Origin: Leptothrix cholodnii SP-6
GTDB taxonomy: Bacteria > Pseudomonadota > Gammaproteobacteria > Burkholderiales > Burkholderiaceae_C
NCBI RefSeq assembly: GCF_000019785.1
Contig: NC_010524.1
Coordinates: forward strand, 1,860,001 to 1,924,000
DNA length: 64,000 nucleotides
Direction: 5' to 3'
Shown one piece after another: positions 34,920-45,450 of the stretch. The stretch's first letter is position 1; each line of letters opens with the position of its first letter. The notes below the pieces were generated by a model. The model did not search any database, was not told the origin of the DNA, and worked only from the letters and a program-made list of their open reading frames with translations. Position numbers and translations under genes: made by a program.

Positions 34920-35945
34920 TCAGTGGCCCGCCGCCTCGCGGTGCTCGCGGTGGTACTGGCTGACGCGCTCGACCTCGTTCTTCGAGCCCATCATCACGCT
35001 GACGCGCTCGTGCAGCTTGCCGGGCATCAGGTCCATGATGCGCTGCTCGCCGTTGGTGGCGGCACCGCCGGCCTGCTCGACCAGGAAGGCCATCGGGTTG
35101 GCCTCGTACATCAGGCGCAGCTTGCCCGGCTTGTCGGGCTCGCGCTGGTCCCACGGGTACAGGAAGATGCCGCCACGCGTCAGGATGCGGTGCACGTCGG
35201 CCACCATGCTGCCGACCCAGCGCATGTTGAAGTCCTTGCCTCGCGGGCCCTCGCGGCCGGCCAGGCACTCGTCGATGTAGCGCTTCATCGGCGGCGCCCA
35301 GTGGCGATGGTTCGACGCGTTGATCGCGAACTCGTGGGTGTCGGCCGGGATCTGCAGGTTGGACTGCGTCAGCACGAAGCTGCCGGTCTCGCGGTCGAGC
35401 GTGAACACCGCCACGCCGTCGCCCACCGTCAGCACCAGCGTGGTCTGCGGGCCGTAGACGCAGTAGCCGGCCGCCGCCTGGAACTTGCCCGGCTGCAGGA
35501 AATCCTCTTCGCTGACGCCGTGCTGGTGGCCGACCTTGCGCAGCACCGAGAAGATGGTGCCGATCGAGACGTTGACGTCGATGTTCGAGCTGCCGTCGAG
35601 CGGGTCGAACAGCAGCATGTATTCGCCCTGCGGGTAGCGGTTGGGCACGACGTGGATCGAGTCCATCTCCTCGCTGGCCATTGCCGCCAGGTGGCCGCCC
35701 CATTCGTTGGCCTCGATCAGCACCTCGTTGGAGATGATGTCGAGCTTCTTCTGCACCTCGCCCTGCACGTTCTCGCTGCCGGCGCTGCCCAGCACCTCGC
35801 CGAGCGCGCCCTTGTTGACCGAGATGGCGATGCGCTTGCACGCGCGAGCCACCACCTCGATCAGCAGCCGCAGCTGGGCCGGGATGCGGCCGTGCTGGCG
35901 TTGCTGTTCGACCAGGAACTGAGTCAGGCTGATCCGTTTGCTCAT
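34920..35945 (-). CDS. fbp: Fructose-1,6-bisphosphatase class I
   Basis: The product has 341 residues. This enzyme hydrolyses fructose 1,6-bisphosphate to fructose 6-phosphate in gluconeogenesis. Landmarks are [13 protein letters not shown] (metal ligands), [24 protein letters not shown] (metal-binding DPLDGSS), and [23 protein letters not shown] with [20 protein letters not shown] in the sugar-phosphate site. The length is normal for the class. It lies 24 bp downstream of pepN on the same strand. Together with aceA it fits growth on acetate or organic acids. Confidence 0.96.
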   Translation of the reverse strand: MSKRISLTQFLVEQQRQHGRIPAQLRLLIEVVARACKRIAISVNKGALGEVLGSAGSENVQGEVQKKLDIISNEVLIEANEWGGHLAAMASEEMDSIHVVPNRYPQGEYMLLFDPLDGSSNIDVNVSIGTIFSVLRKVGHQHGVSEEDFLQPGKFQAAAGYCVYGPQTTLVLTVGDGVAVFTLDRETGSFVLTQSNLQIPADTHEFAINASNHRHWAPPMKRYIDECLAGREGPRGKDFNMRWVGSMVADVHRILTRGGIFLYPWDQREPDKPGKLRLMYEANPMAFLVEQAGGAATNGEQRIMDLMPGKLHERVSVMMGSKNEVERVSQYHREHREAAGH

Positions 35946-35969
35946 GAAAACTCCGGTAGGAAATGAGGG

Positions 35970-38663
35970 TCAGTCGGCCAGCGAACGACCCACGATCTCG
36001 CGGGTGTCGGGCGACAGTTCGGTGCGGGCGGCGACGCGGCACAGCGCCTCGTGGGCCGCGCTGCGGTAGGGTTCGGCCAGCACGCGCCAGCGGTCCAGGC
36101 CGCGCGCCAGTCGGGCGGCGAGCTGCGGGTTGAAGGCGTCCACCTCCACCACCTTCTCGGCCCAGAAGACGTAGCCGGCCGCATCCGCGCGGTGCAGCGC
36201 CGAGGGGTTGAGGTGGAACAGCGTGGTCAGCACGCTGCGGGCGCGGTTCGGGTTGCGCACCAGGAAATCGGGGTGATGCACCAGCGTCTTGATGCGCTGG
36301 AACACCTGTCCGTCGCGCTCGGGTGCGCCGGCCTGCAGTGCGAACCAGCGGTCGATCACCAGCGCCTCGTGCTTGAACTGGGCGTGCACCCGCGCCAGCG
36401 CCAGCTCGGCCAGCGCGTGGTGGGCGCCCAGCAGCGCGATCAGCGCGCCCTGGCGGTCGGTGAAGTTGCCGGCATCCTGGACCCGTTGATAGGCCCGTCC
36501 CGGCCAGACCGGATCGCCGCTGCGGCCGGCGTCCAGCACCAGGTGGGCCAACGCCAGGTTGGCGAGCGCGCGCCGACCGGTCGAGACCGGATCGGGGCGA
36601 TAGGCGCCGTTGTCGTGGTGCGCCTCGAAGGCCCAGACCCAGTCGTCGAACAGCGCCTGGGCGAGCTGGCTGCGCATCGCCTCGCGCGCGGCGTGGATGG
36701 CCGGCGGGTCGACCGGCACGCCGGCGGCAGCCAGCTGCTCGGCGACGTAGCCTTCGCTGGGCGGTGTCAGCAGCAGGTCCTTGAAGGCGGCGTCGAGCGA
36801 GGGATCACGCAGCACGGCGCGCTGCGCGTCGATGTAGGCGGCGTCGAGCTGCAGCGGCCGGCCCGACTGCACGGCGCCCATCAGGCGCAGCAGGCCCAGG
36901 CGCTGGGCGGCTTCCCAGCGGTTGGTCGGGTCGGTGTCGTGGTGCAGCAGCGTGAACAGCTGCCGCTCGGTGGCCGCCCATTCGAGGATCACCGGCGCCG
37001 AGAAACCGCGCAGCAGCGACGGCACCGGCTCGCCGGTCAGGCCGTACAGGCCGGTGAAGACGAACGCCTGGTTCGCCTGTTCGAGCACCAGCACGCGCTC
37101 GGTGCCGCCGTACTGGGATTCGCCTTGGAGCTGCAGCAGCAGAGGGCGGCCGTCGGAGTCGAGCAGGCCCATCGCCACCGGGATCACGAACGGCAGCTTG
37201 ACCGGCTGGCCGGGCGTGGCCGGCGTGTGCTGGGCGAGCGTGACGGTGTAGGTGCCGGCGCCCGGGTCGTAGTGGCCGCTGGCGCTCACGCGGGGCGTGC
37301 CGGCCTGGCTGTACCAACGCTTGAAGCTGTCGAGCCGGGTCGCCAGGTCGCTGCCCGGGTTGGCGTCGGCGATCGCCTGGGCGAAGTCGTCGCAGGTGAC
37401 GGCCTGGCCGTCGTGGCGGGCGAAGTACAGGTCCATGCCGCGGCGGAAACCCTCGCGGCCGACCAGCGTCGCCATCATGCGCACCACCTCGGCGCCCTTT
37501 TCGTAGACGGTGGTGGTGTAGAAGTTGTCGATCGCCTGGTACTGCTCGGGCCGAACCGGGTGCGCCATCGGGCCGGCGTCCTCGGGGAACTGCATCTGGC
37601 GCAGCTGGCGCACGTCCTCGATGCGCTTGACCGCGCGCGCCGAGGCCACGCCGGCCATGTCCTGGCTGAACTCCTGGTCGCGGTAGACGGTCAGGCCTTC
37701 CTTCAGGCTCAACTGGAACCAGTCGCGGCAGGTCACACGGTTGCCGGTCCAGTTGTGGAAGTATTCGTGGCCGACCACCGCCTCGATGTTGGCGTAGTCG
37801 GTGTCGGTGGCGGTGGCCGGGTTGGCGAGCACGAACTTGGTGTTGAAGATGTTCAACCCCTTGTTCTCCATCGCGCCCATGTTGAAGTCGCTCACCGCGA
37901 CGATCATGAAGCGCTCCAGGTCCAGGCTCAGGCCGAAGCGGGCTTCGTCCCACACCACCGAGGCGATCAGCGAATTCATCGCGTGTTCGGTCTTGTCGAG
38001 GTCGCCGGCGCGCACGTAGACCTGCAGCAGGTGATCCTTGCCCGAGCGGCTGCGCACGCACTGCTCGCGGCAGACCAGCGCGCCGGCCACCAGCGCGAAC
38101 AGGTAGCTCGGCTTGGGGTGCGGGTCGACCCAGGTCGCGAAGTGGCGGCCGTTGTCGAGCGTGCCGTGTTCGACCCGGTTGCCGTTGGACAGCAGCACCG
38201 GATAGGCCTTCGCGTTGGCGCGCAGCGTCACGGTGTAGAGCGCCATCACGTCCGGGCGATCCAGGAAATAGGTGATGCGCCGGAAACCCTGTGCCTCGCA
38301 CTGCGTGAAGAAGCTGCCGCCCGAGGTGTAGAGGCCCGACAGCTCGGTGTTCTTCTCGGGCGCGCAGGTGTTGCGGATCTCGAGGCTGAACGGCTCGGCC
38401 GGCAGGTGTTCCAGCACCAGCTGCTGGCCCTCGAAGCGAAACGAGATGCTCTCGCCGTTGACCAGCACGCGCGTGAGCGTGATGTCCTCGCCATCGAGGC
38501 GCAGCGGCTGGCCGGGGCGCTCGGTGTTGGGCTCGACGCTCATGCGGCTGATCACCAGCGTCTTGGCCGGATCGAGGTCGAAGGTCAGGTCGACGGTGCG
38601 GATCCAGTGCGACGGCGCGGTGTAGTCCTCACGCCGCACCACGGTGCTTGTGCCTTCACGCAT
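35970..38663 (-). CDS. pepN: Aminopeptidase N, M1 metallopeptidase
   Basis: The product has 897 residues. It releases N-terminal residues from peptides in the cytoplasm. Landmarks in order are the exopeptidase signature GAMEN within FNMGAMENKGLNIFN, the zinc site VVGHEYFHNWTGNRV (HExxH) followed by LKEGLTVYRDQEFS with the third zinc ligand, and a long C-terminal helical domain. The length and order match bacterial PepN. The start codon overlaps the end of the HAD gene by eight bases, which suggests translational coupling. Confidence 0.96.
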   Translation of the reverse strand: MREGTSTVVRREDYTAPSHWIRTVDLTFDLDPAKTLVISRMSVEPNTERPGQPLRLDGEDITLTRVLVNGESISFRFEGQQLVLEHLPAEPFSLEIRNTCAPEKNTELSGLYTSGGSFFTQCEAQGFRRITYFLDRPDVMALYTVTLRANAKAYPVLLSNGNRVEHGTLDNGRHFATWVDPHPKPSYLFALVAGALVCREQCVRSRSGKDHLLQVYVRAGDLDKTEHAMNSLIASVVWDEARFGLSLDLERFMIVAVSDFNMGAMENKGLNIFNTKFVLANPATATDTDYANIEAVVGHEYFHNWTGNRVTCRDWFQLSLKEGLTVYRDQEFSQDMAGVASARAVKRIEDVRQLRQMQFPEDAGPMAHPVRPEQYQAIDNFYTTTVYEKGAEVVRMMATLVGREGFRRGMDLYFARHDGQAVTCDDFAQAIADANPGSDLATRLDSFKRWYSQAGTPRVSASGHYDPGAGTYTVTLAQHTPATPGQPVKLPFVIPVAMGLLDSDGRPLLLQLQGESQYGGTERVLVLEQANQAFVFTGLYGLTGEPVPSLLRGFSAPVILEWAATERQLFTLLHHDTDPTNRWEAAQRLGLLRLMGAVQSGRPLQLDAAYIDAQRAVLRDPSLDAAFKDLLLTPPSEGYVAEQLAAAGVPVDPPAIHAAREAMRSQLAQALFDDWVWAFEAHHDNGAYRPDPVSTGRRALANLALAHLVLDAGRSGDPVWPGRAYQRVQDAGNFTDRQGALIALLGAHHALAELALARVHAQFKHEALVIDRWFALQAGAPERDGQVFQRIKTLVHHPDFLVRNPNRARSVLTTLFHLNPSALHRADAAGYVFWAEKVVEVDAFNPQLAARLARGLDRWRVLAEPYRSAAHEALCRVAARTELSPDTREIVGRSLAD

Positions 38664-39366
38664 GGGGATTCTCTTTTCTGGTCAGGTGAGTCGGGAGCGT
38701 GTAGCCGTTGTAGTCGGCCAGCGTGTCGATCACGTTCGGGTAGTGCGCGAAGGCGCTGCCCGGCAGCGTCGTGGTCATCACCACCGCGGCCATGCCGGCG
38801 CGCCGGGCGGCCTCGATGCCCAGCGGGGCGTCCTCGAACACCAGGCAGTTCTCGGGTGCCACGCCCAGGCGGCGTGCGGCCTCGACGAAGATGTCCGGGT
38901 GCGGCTTGCCGCGCAGGCCATCGGCCGGGCTGGTGACGGTGTCGACCAGCGCGGCGAAGCCGAAGCGCTCGAAGGCGACGGCGATGTTCTCGGGCGGCGC
39001 GGCGGTGCACACCGCCACCTTCAGGCCGCGGGCGCGGGCCTGCGCGCAGACCTCGGCGGCGCCGGCGATCAGCGTCAGCTCGCGCGCGGCGATCTCGCGG
39101 TAGAGCACCTCCTTGCGGTGCGCCAGCGCCTCGAGTTCGGCCTCGGCCCGGTCGGACCACAGGTCGCGCAGGATCTCGACGTTGGTGCGCCCGGCGGTGG
39201 CGTGGAAGAAGCCGTCCGGGTCGTCGAAGGGCAGCTCCAGCTCGGCATGCCACAGCACCCATGAACGTTCGTGCAGCGGCATGCTGTCGATCAGCGTGCC
39301 GTCCATGTCGAACAGGACCGCTTTCAACTCGTGCGGCGAACCGCTCCCGGCAGCTTCTTGCGACAT
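38656..39366 (-). CDS. HAD-superfamily phosphatase, beta-phosphoglucomutase-like
   Basis: The product has 236 residues. HAD motif 1 AVLFDMDGTLIDSMPLH is near residues 17-33, the cap region follows, motif 2 is VAVCTAAP, motif 3 is GKPHPDIFVEAARRLGV and motif 4 is CLVFEDAPLGIEAARRAGM. The fold and cap type resemble beta-phosphoglucomutase and phosphatases for small sugar phosphates. The start ATG shares one base with the stop codon of prfB (TGATG), and the end overlaps pepN. The substrate is not determined by the sequence. Confidence 0.88.
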   Translation of the reverse strand: MSQEAAGSGSPHELKAVLFDMDGTLIDSMPLHERSWVLWHAELELPFDDPDGFFHATAGRTNVEILRDLWSDRAEAELEALAHRKEVLYREIAARELTLIAGAAEVCAQARARGLKVAVCTAAPPENIAVAFERFGFAALVDTVTSPADGLRGKPHPDIFVEAARRLGVAPENCLVFEDAPLGIEAARRAGMAAVVMTTTLPGSAFAHYPNVIDTLADYNGYTLPTHLTRKENPHA

Positions 39367-40470
39367 CACAACCCCGATTTCAGACTGGCTTCGATGAAGG
39401 CATCCAGGTCGCCGTCCAGCACCTTCTGGGTGGCGGACGTCTCGACGTTGGTGCGCAGGTCCTTGATGCGGCTCTGGTCGAGCACGTAGCTGCGGATCTG
39501 GTGGCCCCAGCCGACGTCGGTCTTGGTGTCCTCGAGCTTCTGCTGCGCTTCCATGCGCTTGCGCATCTCGAAGTCATAGAGACGCGAGCGCAGCCGCTTC
39601 CAGGCGACATCGCGGTTGCTGTGCTGGCTGCGGCCGTCCTGGCACTGCACCACGATGCCGGTCGGGATGTGCGTCAGCCGCACCGCCGAGTCGGTCTTGT
39701 TGATGTGCTGGCCGCCCGCGCCGCTGGCGCGGAAGGTGTCGGTGCGCACGTCGGCCGGGTTGATGTCGATCTCGATCGAGTCGTCCACCTCGGGGTAGAC
39801 GAACAGCGAGGCGAAGCTGGTGTGGCGCCCGCCCGACGAGTCGAACGGGCTCTTGCGCACCAGCCGGTGCACGCCGGTCTCGGTGCGCAGGTGGCCGAAG
39901 GCGTAATCGCCCTCGACCTTGATCGTGGCGGCCTTGATGCCCGCGGTGTCGCCCTCGGACTCGTCCTCGATCGTGGTCTTGAAACCCTTGCGCTCGCAGT
40001 ACTTGAGGTACTGGCGCAGCAGCATGCTGGCCCAGTCGCAGGCCTCGGTGCCACCGGCGCCGGCCTGGATGTCGATGAAGCAGTTGCTCGGGTCGGCCGG
40101 GTTGCTGAACATGCGGCGGAATTCGAGCTTCTCGATCATCGCGCGCAGTTCGACCACCTCGGCCTCGATCGCGGTGATGCCGGCGAGGTCGCCCTCGTCC
40201 TTGCTCATCTCGTAGAGCTCGGTGTTGTCGGCCAGGTTGCTGCTCAGGTGGTCGATGGCGGCCACCACGTCTTCGAGCGCCTTCTTCTCGCGGCCGAGTT
40301 CCTGGGCGCGCTTGGGGTCGTTCCAGACGTTCGGATTTTCTAGCGCGGCGTTGACTTCCTCGAGGCGCTTGGACTTGTCCTCGTAGTCAAAGATACCCCC
40401 TGAGCGCCGTGGTGCGCTCGCTGAGGTCGGTCAAGGCGGTGCCGATGGCGTTGATCTGTTCGATGTCCAT
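39366..40470 (-). CDS. prfB: Peptide chain release factor 2, expressed by programmed +1 frameshift
   Basis: The full product is 367 residues: 27 codons from the ATG at 40468-40470 ([20 protein letters not shown]...GYL) up to an in-frame TGA at 40387-40389, and 340 in the +1 frame. RF2 reads UGA and UAA and releases the finished peptide. The codon-recognition tripeptide SPF ([17 protein letters not shown]) and the catalytic GGQ ([17 protein letters not shown]) are present. When RF2 is scarce, ribosomes shift at CTT TGA and make more RF2. Without the frameshift the gene appears to start at an internal codon near 40268 and loses about 67 residues. Confidence 0.95.
40387..40401 (-). promoter_or_regulatory. 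prfB recoding site
   Basis: On the minus strand the sequence is AGGGGGTATCTTTGAC (the last C at 40386): a Shine-Dalgarno-like AGGGGG, then the slippery CTT codon and the TGA stop. It is the canonical +1 frameshift site of bacterial RF2 genes. Confidence 0.95.
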
Positions 40471-40622
40471 GGACGCGGGTCCTCTTGTGTCTTGTGTCCG
40501 CAGGCCGGGCTCCGGGTTGGCCCGGTGCCGGCCCAAAAGCACCGGATTTTCGCATGGCGCACCGCCGCCCGAGATGCCCGCGGCGCACGGTGACGAAGCG
40601 GCCGCCTCGGCAGGCCGGCCGC

Positions 40623-41642
40623 TCACGGCATCAGGAACGCCTCGATGTGCGCGGCCAGCGCATCCGGCTGGTCGTGATGCAGCATGTGGCCGCAGTCGTC
40701 GATCAGCACCCGGCGCAGGCGCTGCACCTCGGCCAGGCGGGTCTCGAAGTCGTCGCGCGGATAGGCCTCGGCCCACAGGTCGAACAGCCGCGTCTGCGCG
40801 CCTTCGGCCCACAGCACCGGCGCGCTGATGCGCCGCCAGCAGGCGACCGCCTCGTCCTGGCGCGCCAGCACCGGGTTGATGCGCTTGTGCGCGGCGTCGG
40901 CCAGCAGGTGGTACTGGCCGCTGTCGTCGGCGCGCGACCAGTGGCCGGCCAGCCAGAGCGCGTGAGCCGGCTGCAGGCGCGGGTTGTTCAGGCGCAGCCG
41001 CCGCGCCACCGCTTCGAGGGTCGGGTAGCTGCGCAGTTGCGGCGGCGACTTGAGGGCGTCGAGCCAGCGTTCGTAGCGCGTCGGCGCCATCGCCGCGCGG
41101 GTCGGCGGCATGCCGAAACCCTCGAGGTTGACGAGTCGGCGGATGCGCGCGGGCCGGATGCCGGCGTAGAGCATCGCCACGTTGCCGCCCATGCTGTGGC
41201 CGACCAGGTCGATCGCCTGGCCGGGCAGCAGCGTGTCGAGCAGGGCGTCGAGGTCGGCCAGGTAGTCGGGGAACCAGTAGCTGTCGGCCGGCGGCGCTTC
41301 GGTCAGGCCGAAACCGCGCCAGTCGAGCGCCAGGATGTAGCGCGGCTGCGTCAGCGCATCGACCATGAACTGGAACGACGCACCGACGTCCATCCAGCCG
41401 TGCAGCAGGATCAGCGCCGGCCGCTCGGGCGTGACCAGCGCCGGTTCGCCCCAGGTCTGGACGTGGTAACGCAGCCGATGGGCGCGCCGCACATACGGCG
41501 GATCGGCCCGCTGCTCGGGCCCGGCCACCGGCGCGGGCCGCTCGCGCAGGGTCACGAACAGCGATGTCGAGGGGCGGCTCGGCGTGTACGGCGGCAGGTC
41601 GTGGAACGTGTCGTCGGGGGTGTTCTGGGCGTCGACTGGCAT
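40623..41642 (-). CDS. Alpha/beta hydrolase
   Basis: The product has 339 residues from the ATG at 41640-41642; a start 12 codons upstream is possible. The alpha/beta hydrolase pattern is clear: oxyanion loop ALILLHGWMDVGASFQFMVDAL, ALDWRGFGLTEAP, nucleophile elbow VGHSMGGNVAML (Ser), and C-terminal DDCGHMLHHDQPDALAAHIEAFL with the catalytic His. There is no signal peptide, so it is probably cytoplasmic. It may be an esterase, an epoxide-hydrolase-like enzyme or a C-C hydrolase. The neighbours give no hint of its substrate. Confidence 0.85.
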   Translation of the reverse strand: MPVDAQNTPDDTFHDLPPYTPSRPSTSLFVTLRERPAPVAGPEQRADPPYVRRAHRLRYHVQTWGEPALVTPERPALILLHGWMDVGASFQFMVDALTQPRYILALDWRGFGLTEAPPADSYWFPDYLADLDALLDTLLPGQAIDLVGHSMGGNVAMLYAGIRPARIRRLVNLEGFGMPPTRAAMAPTRYERWLDALKSPPQLRSYPTLEAVARRLRLNNPRLQPAHALWLAGHWSRADDSGQYHLLADAAHKRINPVLARQDEAVACWRRISAPVLWAEGAQTRLFDLWAEAYPRDDFETRLAEVQRLRRVLIDDCGHMLHHDQPDALAAHIEAFLMP

Positions 41643-41696
41643 GGTGCGCACTGTAGCGAGTGGCGCCAGCGTCGACACCCCGGAAGTACCGATTCG

Positions 41697-43241
41697 TCAG
41701 TCGACGGGGATCAGCGGCCGGGCACACGCTGGCAGCTGCGCGCGCGCTGGCGTGCCCGGGTCCGGCCGGCTCAACGAGCGCGCGACGGCATGCAGATCCA
41801 CCCGGTGCAGCGTGCGGCGTTGCGCGCCGGTGCCCAGCTCGATCACGCTGTGAGGGCCCAGCGGATGGCGGGCGCTTGCGGGTGCACCGCCACGCGCGGC
41901 GCCGGGCTGTTCCCAGACGGTGTGCTCGATGTTGTACAGCCGTGGAACGATGAAACCGAAGGTGCCGCCGTCCTGGCGCACCAGCAGCACGCGCGCCGTC
42001 GCCGGGTCGGGCGGGTTCCTGCCGCCCAGCAGACTGGCCAGGCAGACCAGAGTGACCGACTGGCCACGGTGCGAAAAGAGGCCCGTCACCGCCGGATGGC
42101 CACTGATCGGGCGCCCTGTCTCGGTGGGCAGCGGCAGCACCTCGCTGACCTGCGACAGGAGCGTGGCCACTTCGTGGCCGATGTCGTAGGTGATGACCGC
42201 GTCGCCGCCGGCGCTGGCGGCCGTGCTCGACGTCGCCGAGGCCGCGCGGGCGGCTCCGTTGCCGACCTGGGCGCGCACGTTCAGGTGCGCCAGGCCTTGC
42301 AGGTCGGCATGGTCTCGCAGCACGCCGGGGCCCAGCAGCAGGTGCTGGCCATGGCCCGGCACGTTCAGCAAGGCCCGGAACAGCTCGGGCCGGCGCACTG
42401 CCAGGGGCGGCAGCGCTAGCAGGTCGCTCTCGGGCACCTGCACGAGATCGATCACCTGGCTCACCAGAAGCGCCACCAGGCCGTTCTCGTCGCGCAGCAG
42501 CAGCGCCTGGCTCGGCTCGCCGGCGGGCCGTGCGCCCAGCTCCAGCAAGGCCAGCGGGTCGACCGCCGGCAGCTGCACGCCGGCGTGTTCGATCACACCG
42601 TGGCAGATTCGCCCGTCGATCGACGAGGGCATCAGCGTCACCTGCGGCAAGGTGGCGTGCACCTCGGTCACGCCGATCGCCAGACCGATCTCGCCGCAGC
42701 GCACCAGCATCAGCGAGCGGCACGCCAGGTCCTGGCGCGGGCGGGCCGCGCCGGGCGCCGCACCACGCAGCAGCGGCACGCCGGGCAGGCGCATCAGCGC
42801 AGCGGCATCGAGCACGCTGACCACCGAGCCGTCTTCGCTGCGCTCGAAGCAGCCGCCAAACAGCAGCTCGGTGCCCGTGCTGTCCATCCGGTTCAAGCGG
42901 CCGGCGGCCAGCCGGGCGAGGCCGCGAACGCCGTCGACCAGCAGGCCGATCACGGCGTTCGCGTGGTGCACCAGCGCCACCACCTGGCCGGTGTCACGGG
43001 GTGCCGGCTGGCCCAGCAGCAGGCGCAGGTCCAGCACCGCCACCACCCGGCCACGCAGCGTGATGGCGCCCAGCAGTCCGGGGGTGTTGACGGGCAGGGC
43101 GCTGAACCGGGCCGGGCCGGGGATCACCTCGCGCAGCGCATCGATCGGCAAGGCCACCTGCGCCGAACCGATTTGCAGCACGCCGTAGACCGTGTCGGCA
43201 TCGATGGTCGTGGGCGAGGCGGGTGTCTGTAGAACCGACAT
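41697..43241 (-). CDS. Chemotaxis adaptor with three tandem CheW domains
   Basis: The product has 514 residues from the ATG at 43239-43241 (a GTG nine bases upstream is also in frame). Three CheW-like SH3-type domains can be traced: about 20-160 (VYGVLQIGSAQVALPIDALREVI, GAITLRGRVVAVLDLRLLL), about 180-320 (SLMLVRCGEIGLAIGVTEV, LVALLVSQVIDLVQV) and about 345-485 (VITYDIGHEVATLLSQVSEVLPLP, GLFSHRGQSVTLVCLASLLG). CheW proteins link chemoreceptors to the CheA kinase. It lies 19 bp after the PAS chemoreceptor gene on the same strand, so the two probably function together. No cheA or cheY lies nearby, so they must feed into an array encoded elsewhere. Confidence 0.85.
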   Translation of the reverse strand: MSVLQTPASPTTIDADTVYGVLQIGSAQVALPIDALREVIPGPARFSALPVNTPGLLGAITLRGRVVAVLDLRLLLGQPAPRDTGQVVALVHHANAVIGLLVDGVRGLARLAAGRLNRMDSTGTELLFGGCFERSEDGSVVSVLDAAALMRLPGVPLLRGAAPGAARPRQDLACRSLMLVRCGEIGLAIGVTEVHATLPQVTLMPSSIDGRICHGVIEHAGVQLPAVDPLALLELGARPAGEPSQALLLRDENGLVALLVSQVIDLVQVPESDLLALPPLAVRRPELFRALLNVPGHGQHLLLGPGVLRDHADLQGLAHLNVRAQVGNGAARAASATSSTAASAGGDAVITYDIGHEVATLLSQVSEVLPLPTETGRPISGHPAVTGLFSHRGQSVTLVCLASLLGGRNPPDPATARVLLVRQDGGTFGFIVPRLYNIEHTVWEQPGAARGGAPASARHPLGPHSVIELGTGAQRRTLHRVDLHAVARSLSRPDPGTPARAQLPACARPLIPVD

Positions 43242-43260
43242 GGTGTGCACCGCGCCGGGT

Positions 43261-45339
43261 TCAGGTACGCGCCGGCTCGTGGGTGAGCTCGCCGATCAGC
43301 GTGCGGACGGCTTGCGACACGTTCTGCTGAGTCAGCGTCGACTCGGCGATGCGGCTGATCGATGCGCTGGTCTTGCCCACGCTCGTGACGATGTGCTCGA
43401 AGGCCTCCCTGGCCTGCTGCGACACCGTCGAGCCCTGGTTCACGCGGCTCGACGACTCGTCGATCAGCTTGTTGATCTCGCGCGCGGCGTCGCCGGCGCG
43501 CTCGGCCAGCTTGCGCACCTCGCCGGCCACCACCGAGAAGCCGACGCCATGTTCGCCGGCGCGCGCCGCCTCGATCGCCGCGTTGAAGGCCAGCAGGTTG
43601 GTCTGGCTGGCGATGTCGCCGATCACCTTGACGATCGCGGTGATCTCGCCTGACGACTTCTGGATCAGCGCGATCGACTCGATCGACTTGTTGAGCGCAT
43701 CGAAGCCGGTCTGTGCGGTGTGCCGGGTTTCCTGGGCCAGTTCGGCGGCCGACTGGGTGCTCAGCGAGATGTCCTTGATGGCCGCAGCCAGCCCGACGAT
43801 CGACTCCGACATCTCGTGGGTCTTTCGGGCCACGCGCTGCTCCAGCGCGACCTGCTCGGTGATGTCGTAGGCGTACTTCACCACCTTCGCCGGCTGGCCG
43901 TCGAGTCCGAATATCGGGTTGTAGCTGGCCTGCAGCGACACCCGGCGGCCGTACTTGCCGACCCGATTGAAGCGCTGGCTGATGAACTCGCCCTTGCTCA
44001 GGCGCAGCCAGAAGTCGCGGTAGTCGGGCGAAACGATGTCGTCGTGGTCGCAGAACATGCTGTGGTGCTGGCCCAGCACCTCGCGCCGCGAGAAGCCCAT
44101 CGTGCGCAGGAAGTTTTCGTTGGCAGCCAGCACATGCCCTTCGAGATCGAACTCGATCACCGCCTGCACGCGGCTGATGGCGTTCACCTTGCCCTCGAAA
44201 TCGGCATTGCGCAGCTTGGCCTGCGTCACGTCGGTGGCGAACTTGACGATCTTCATCACCCGCCCGTCCAGGTCCATGATCGGGTTGTAGGTGGCCTGGA
44301 TCCAGATTTCCCGGCCGTCCTTGCCCAGGCGCTTGTATTCGCCGCCCTGGAAATCGCCGTGCCGAAGTTTTTCCCAGAAGGTCGCGTAGGCGTCGGTCTG
44401 GGCAAAGTCGGTGTCGCAGAACATCCGGTGATGCTTGCCGACGACCTCCTCGGCCCTGTAGCCCATCCAGGCCAGGAAGTTCTCGTTGGCCGCGAGCACG
44501 TGGCCCTTGAGGTCGAATTCGATCACCGCCTGCGAGCGGTCGACCGCTCGCACCTTGCCCTCGAACTCGGCGTTGCGCAGCTTCGATTCGGTCACGTCGA
44601 GCGCGTGCGTCACCACCTTCACCGGCTTGCCGTTGAGGTCGAAGATCGGGTTGTAGGTGGCACGCAGCCAGACTTCGCGCCGGCCCTTGGCGATGCGCTT
44701 GTATTCGCCACCCTCGAACTCGCCACGGCCGAGCGTCTGCCAGAAGGCGCGGTAGGCGGGGCTCCGCGCCTCGACTTCATCCACGAACAGGCGGTGGTGC
44801 TGGCCCCGGATCTCGTCGAGCGTGTAGCCGGTCAACGTCAGGAAATTCTCGTTGGCATGGGTGACGTGGCCCTGCAGATCGAACTCGATCACGGCCTGGG
44901 CCCGGTCGATGGCGGCGTACTTGTGCTGCAGTTCGGCGAGTTCGCACCCGGACTTCGTGCGGTCGCGCGCCGCAATGAGCAGTCCCTCGATCTTGCCGGC
45001 GGCATCGGTGAAGGCCGCAAAACGAGCCTCCAGCAGGCGCAGGCTGCCGTCGTGGGCAAACAGTGTCAACTGGCGCACGCAGGAGGTGCCGCCGGCGACT
45101 GTGGCGGCGATCTGCTCGATGTCTTGCGGACCGATCTGCAGCAGCGCCTCGATCGGCTCCCCCACCAGCACGTCCCGGCTGCGGCCTGAACAACGCGTCA
45201 CCAACTCGTTGACGGTGCTGATCCGACGGCTGTCGATGTCGATGCGGATCAGCATCTGCGCCTCCTGCAGGAGGTTGAACGCCACGCGGCAGAGTGCGGT
45301 GTCGCAGTCGGTCGGGTGGTTGCTGGAAATCGAGGTCAT
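43261..45339 (-). CDS. Soluble methyl-accepting chemotaxis protein with multiple PAS domains
   Basis: The product has 692 residues. A short PAS-like N-terminus (about 20-130) is followed by three highly similar PAS+PAC units (about 142-250, 264-372 and 386-494), each with the pattern AVIEFDLxGHVxxANENFL and an R/E-W-type PAC with [15 protein letters not shown]. The C-terminal signalling domain has the conserved hairpin tip [41 protein letters not shown]. No membrane helix is present, so the receptor is cytoplasmic and may sense redox state or oxygen through PAS cofactors. The three PAS units look like internal duplications. Confidence 0.93.
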   Translation of the reverse strand: MTSISSNHPTDCDTALCRVAFNLLQEAQMLIRIDIDSRRISTVNELVTRCSGRSRDVLVGEPIEALLQIGPQDIEQIAATVAGGTSCVRQLTLFAHDGSLRLLEARFAAFTDAAGKIEGLLIAARDRTKSGCELAELQHKYAAIDRAQAVIEFDLQGHVTHANENFLTLTGYTLDEIRGQHHRLFVDEVEARSPAYRAFWQTLGRGEFEGGEYKRIAKGRREVWLRATYNPIFDLNGKPVKVVTHALDVTESKLRNAEFEGKVRAVDRSQAVIEFDLKGHVLAANENFLAWMGYRAEEVVGKHHRMFCDTDFAQTDAYATFWEKLRHGDFQGGEYKRLGKDGREIWIQATYNPIMDLDGRVMKIVKFATDVTQAKLRNADFEGKVNAISRVQAVIEFDLEGHVLAANENFLRTMGFSRREVLGQHHSMFCDHDDIVSPDYRDFWLRLSKGEFISQRFNRVGKYGRRVSLQASYNPIFGLDGQPAKVVKYAYDITEQVALEQRVARKTHEMSESIVGLAAAIKDISLSTQSAAELAQETRHTAQTGFDALNKSIESIALIQKSSGEITAIVKVIGDIASQTNLLAFNAAIEAARAGEHGVGFSVVAGEVRKLAERAGDAAREINKLIDESSSRVNQGSTVSQQAREAFEHIVTSVGKTSASISRIAESTLTQQNVSQAVRTLIGELTHEPART

Positions 45340-45450
45340 GGGCGATCCTGGCGGAGTTCATTGCGCGCGGAAGCCCGCACACTGCCCGCCAATCTATTCG
45401 GAGCGCCTCCGATCAGTAGCGCATTGATGCCCTGTGTTCCGGGCTCATTT

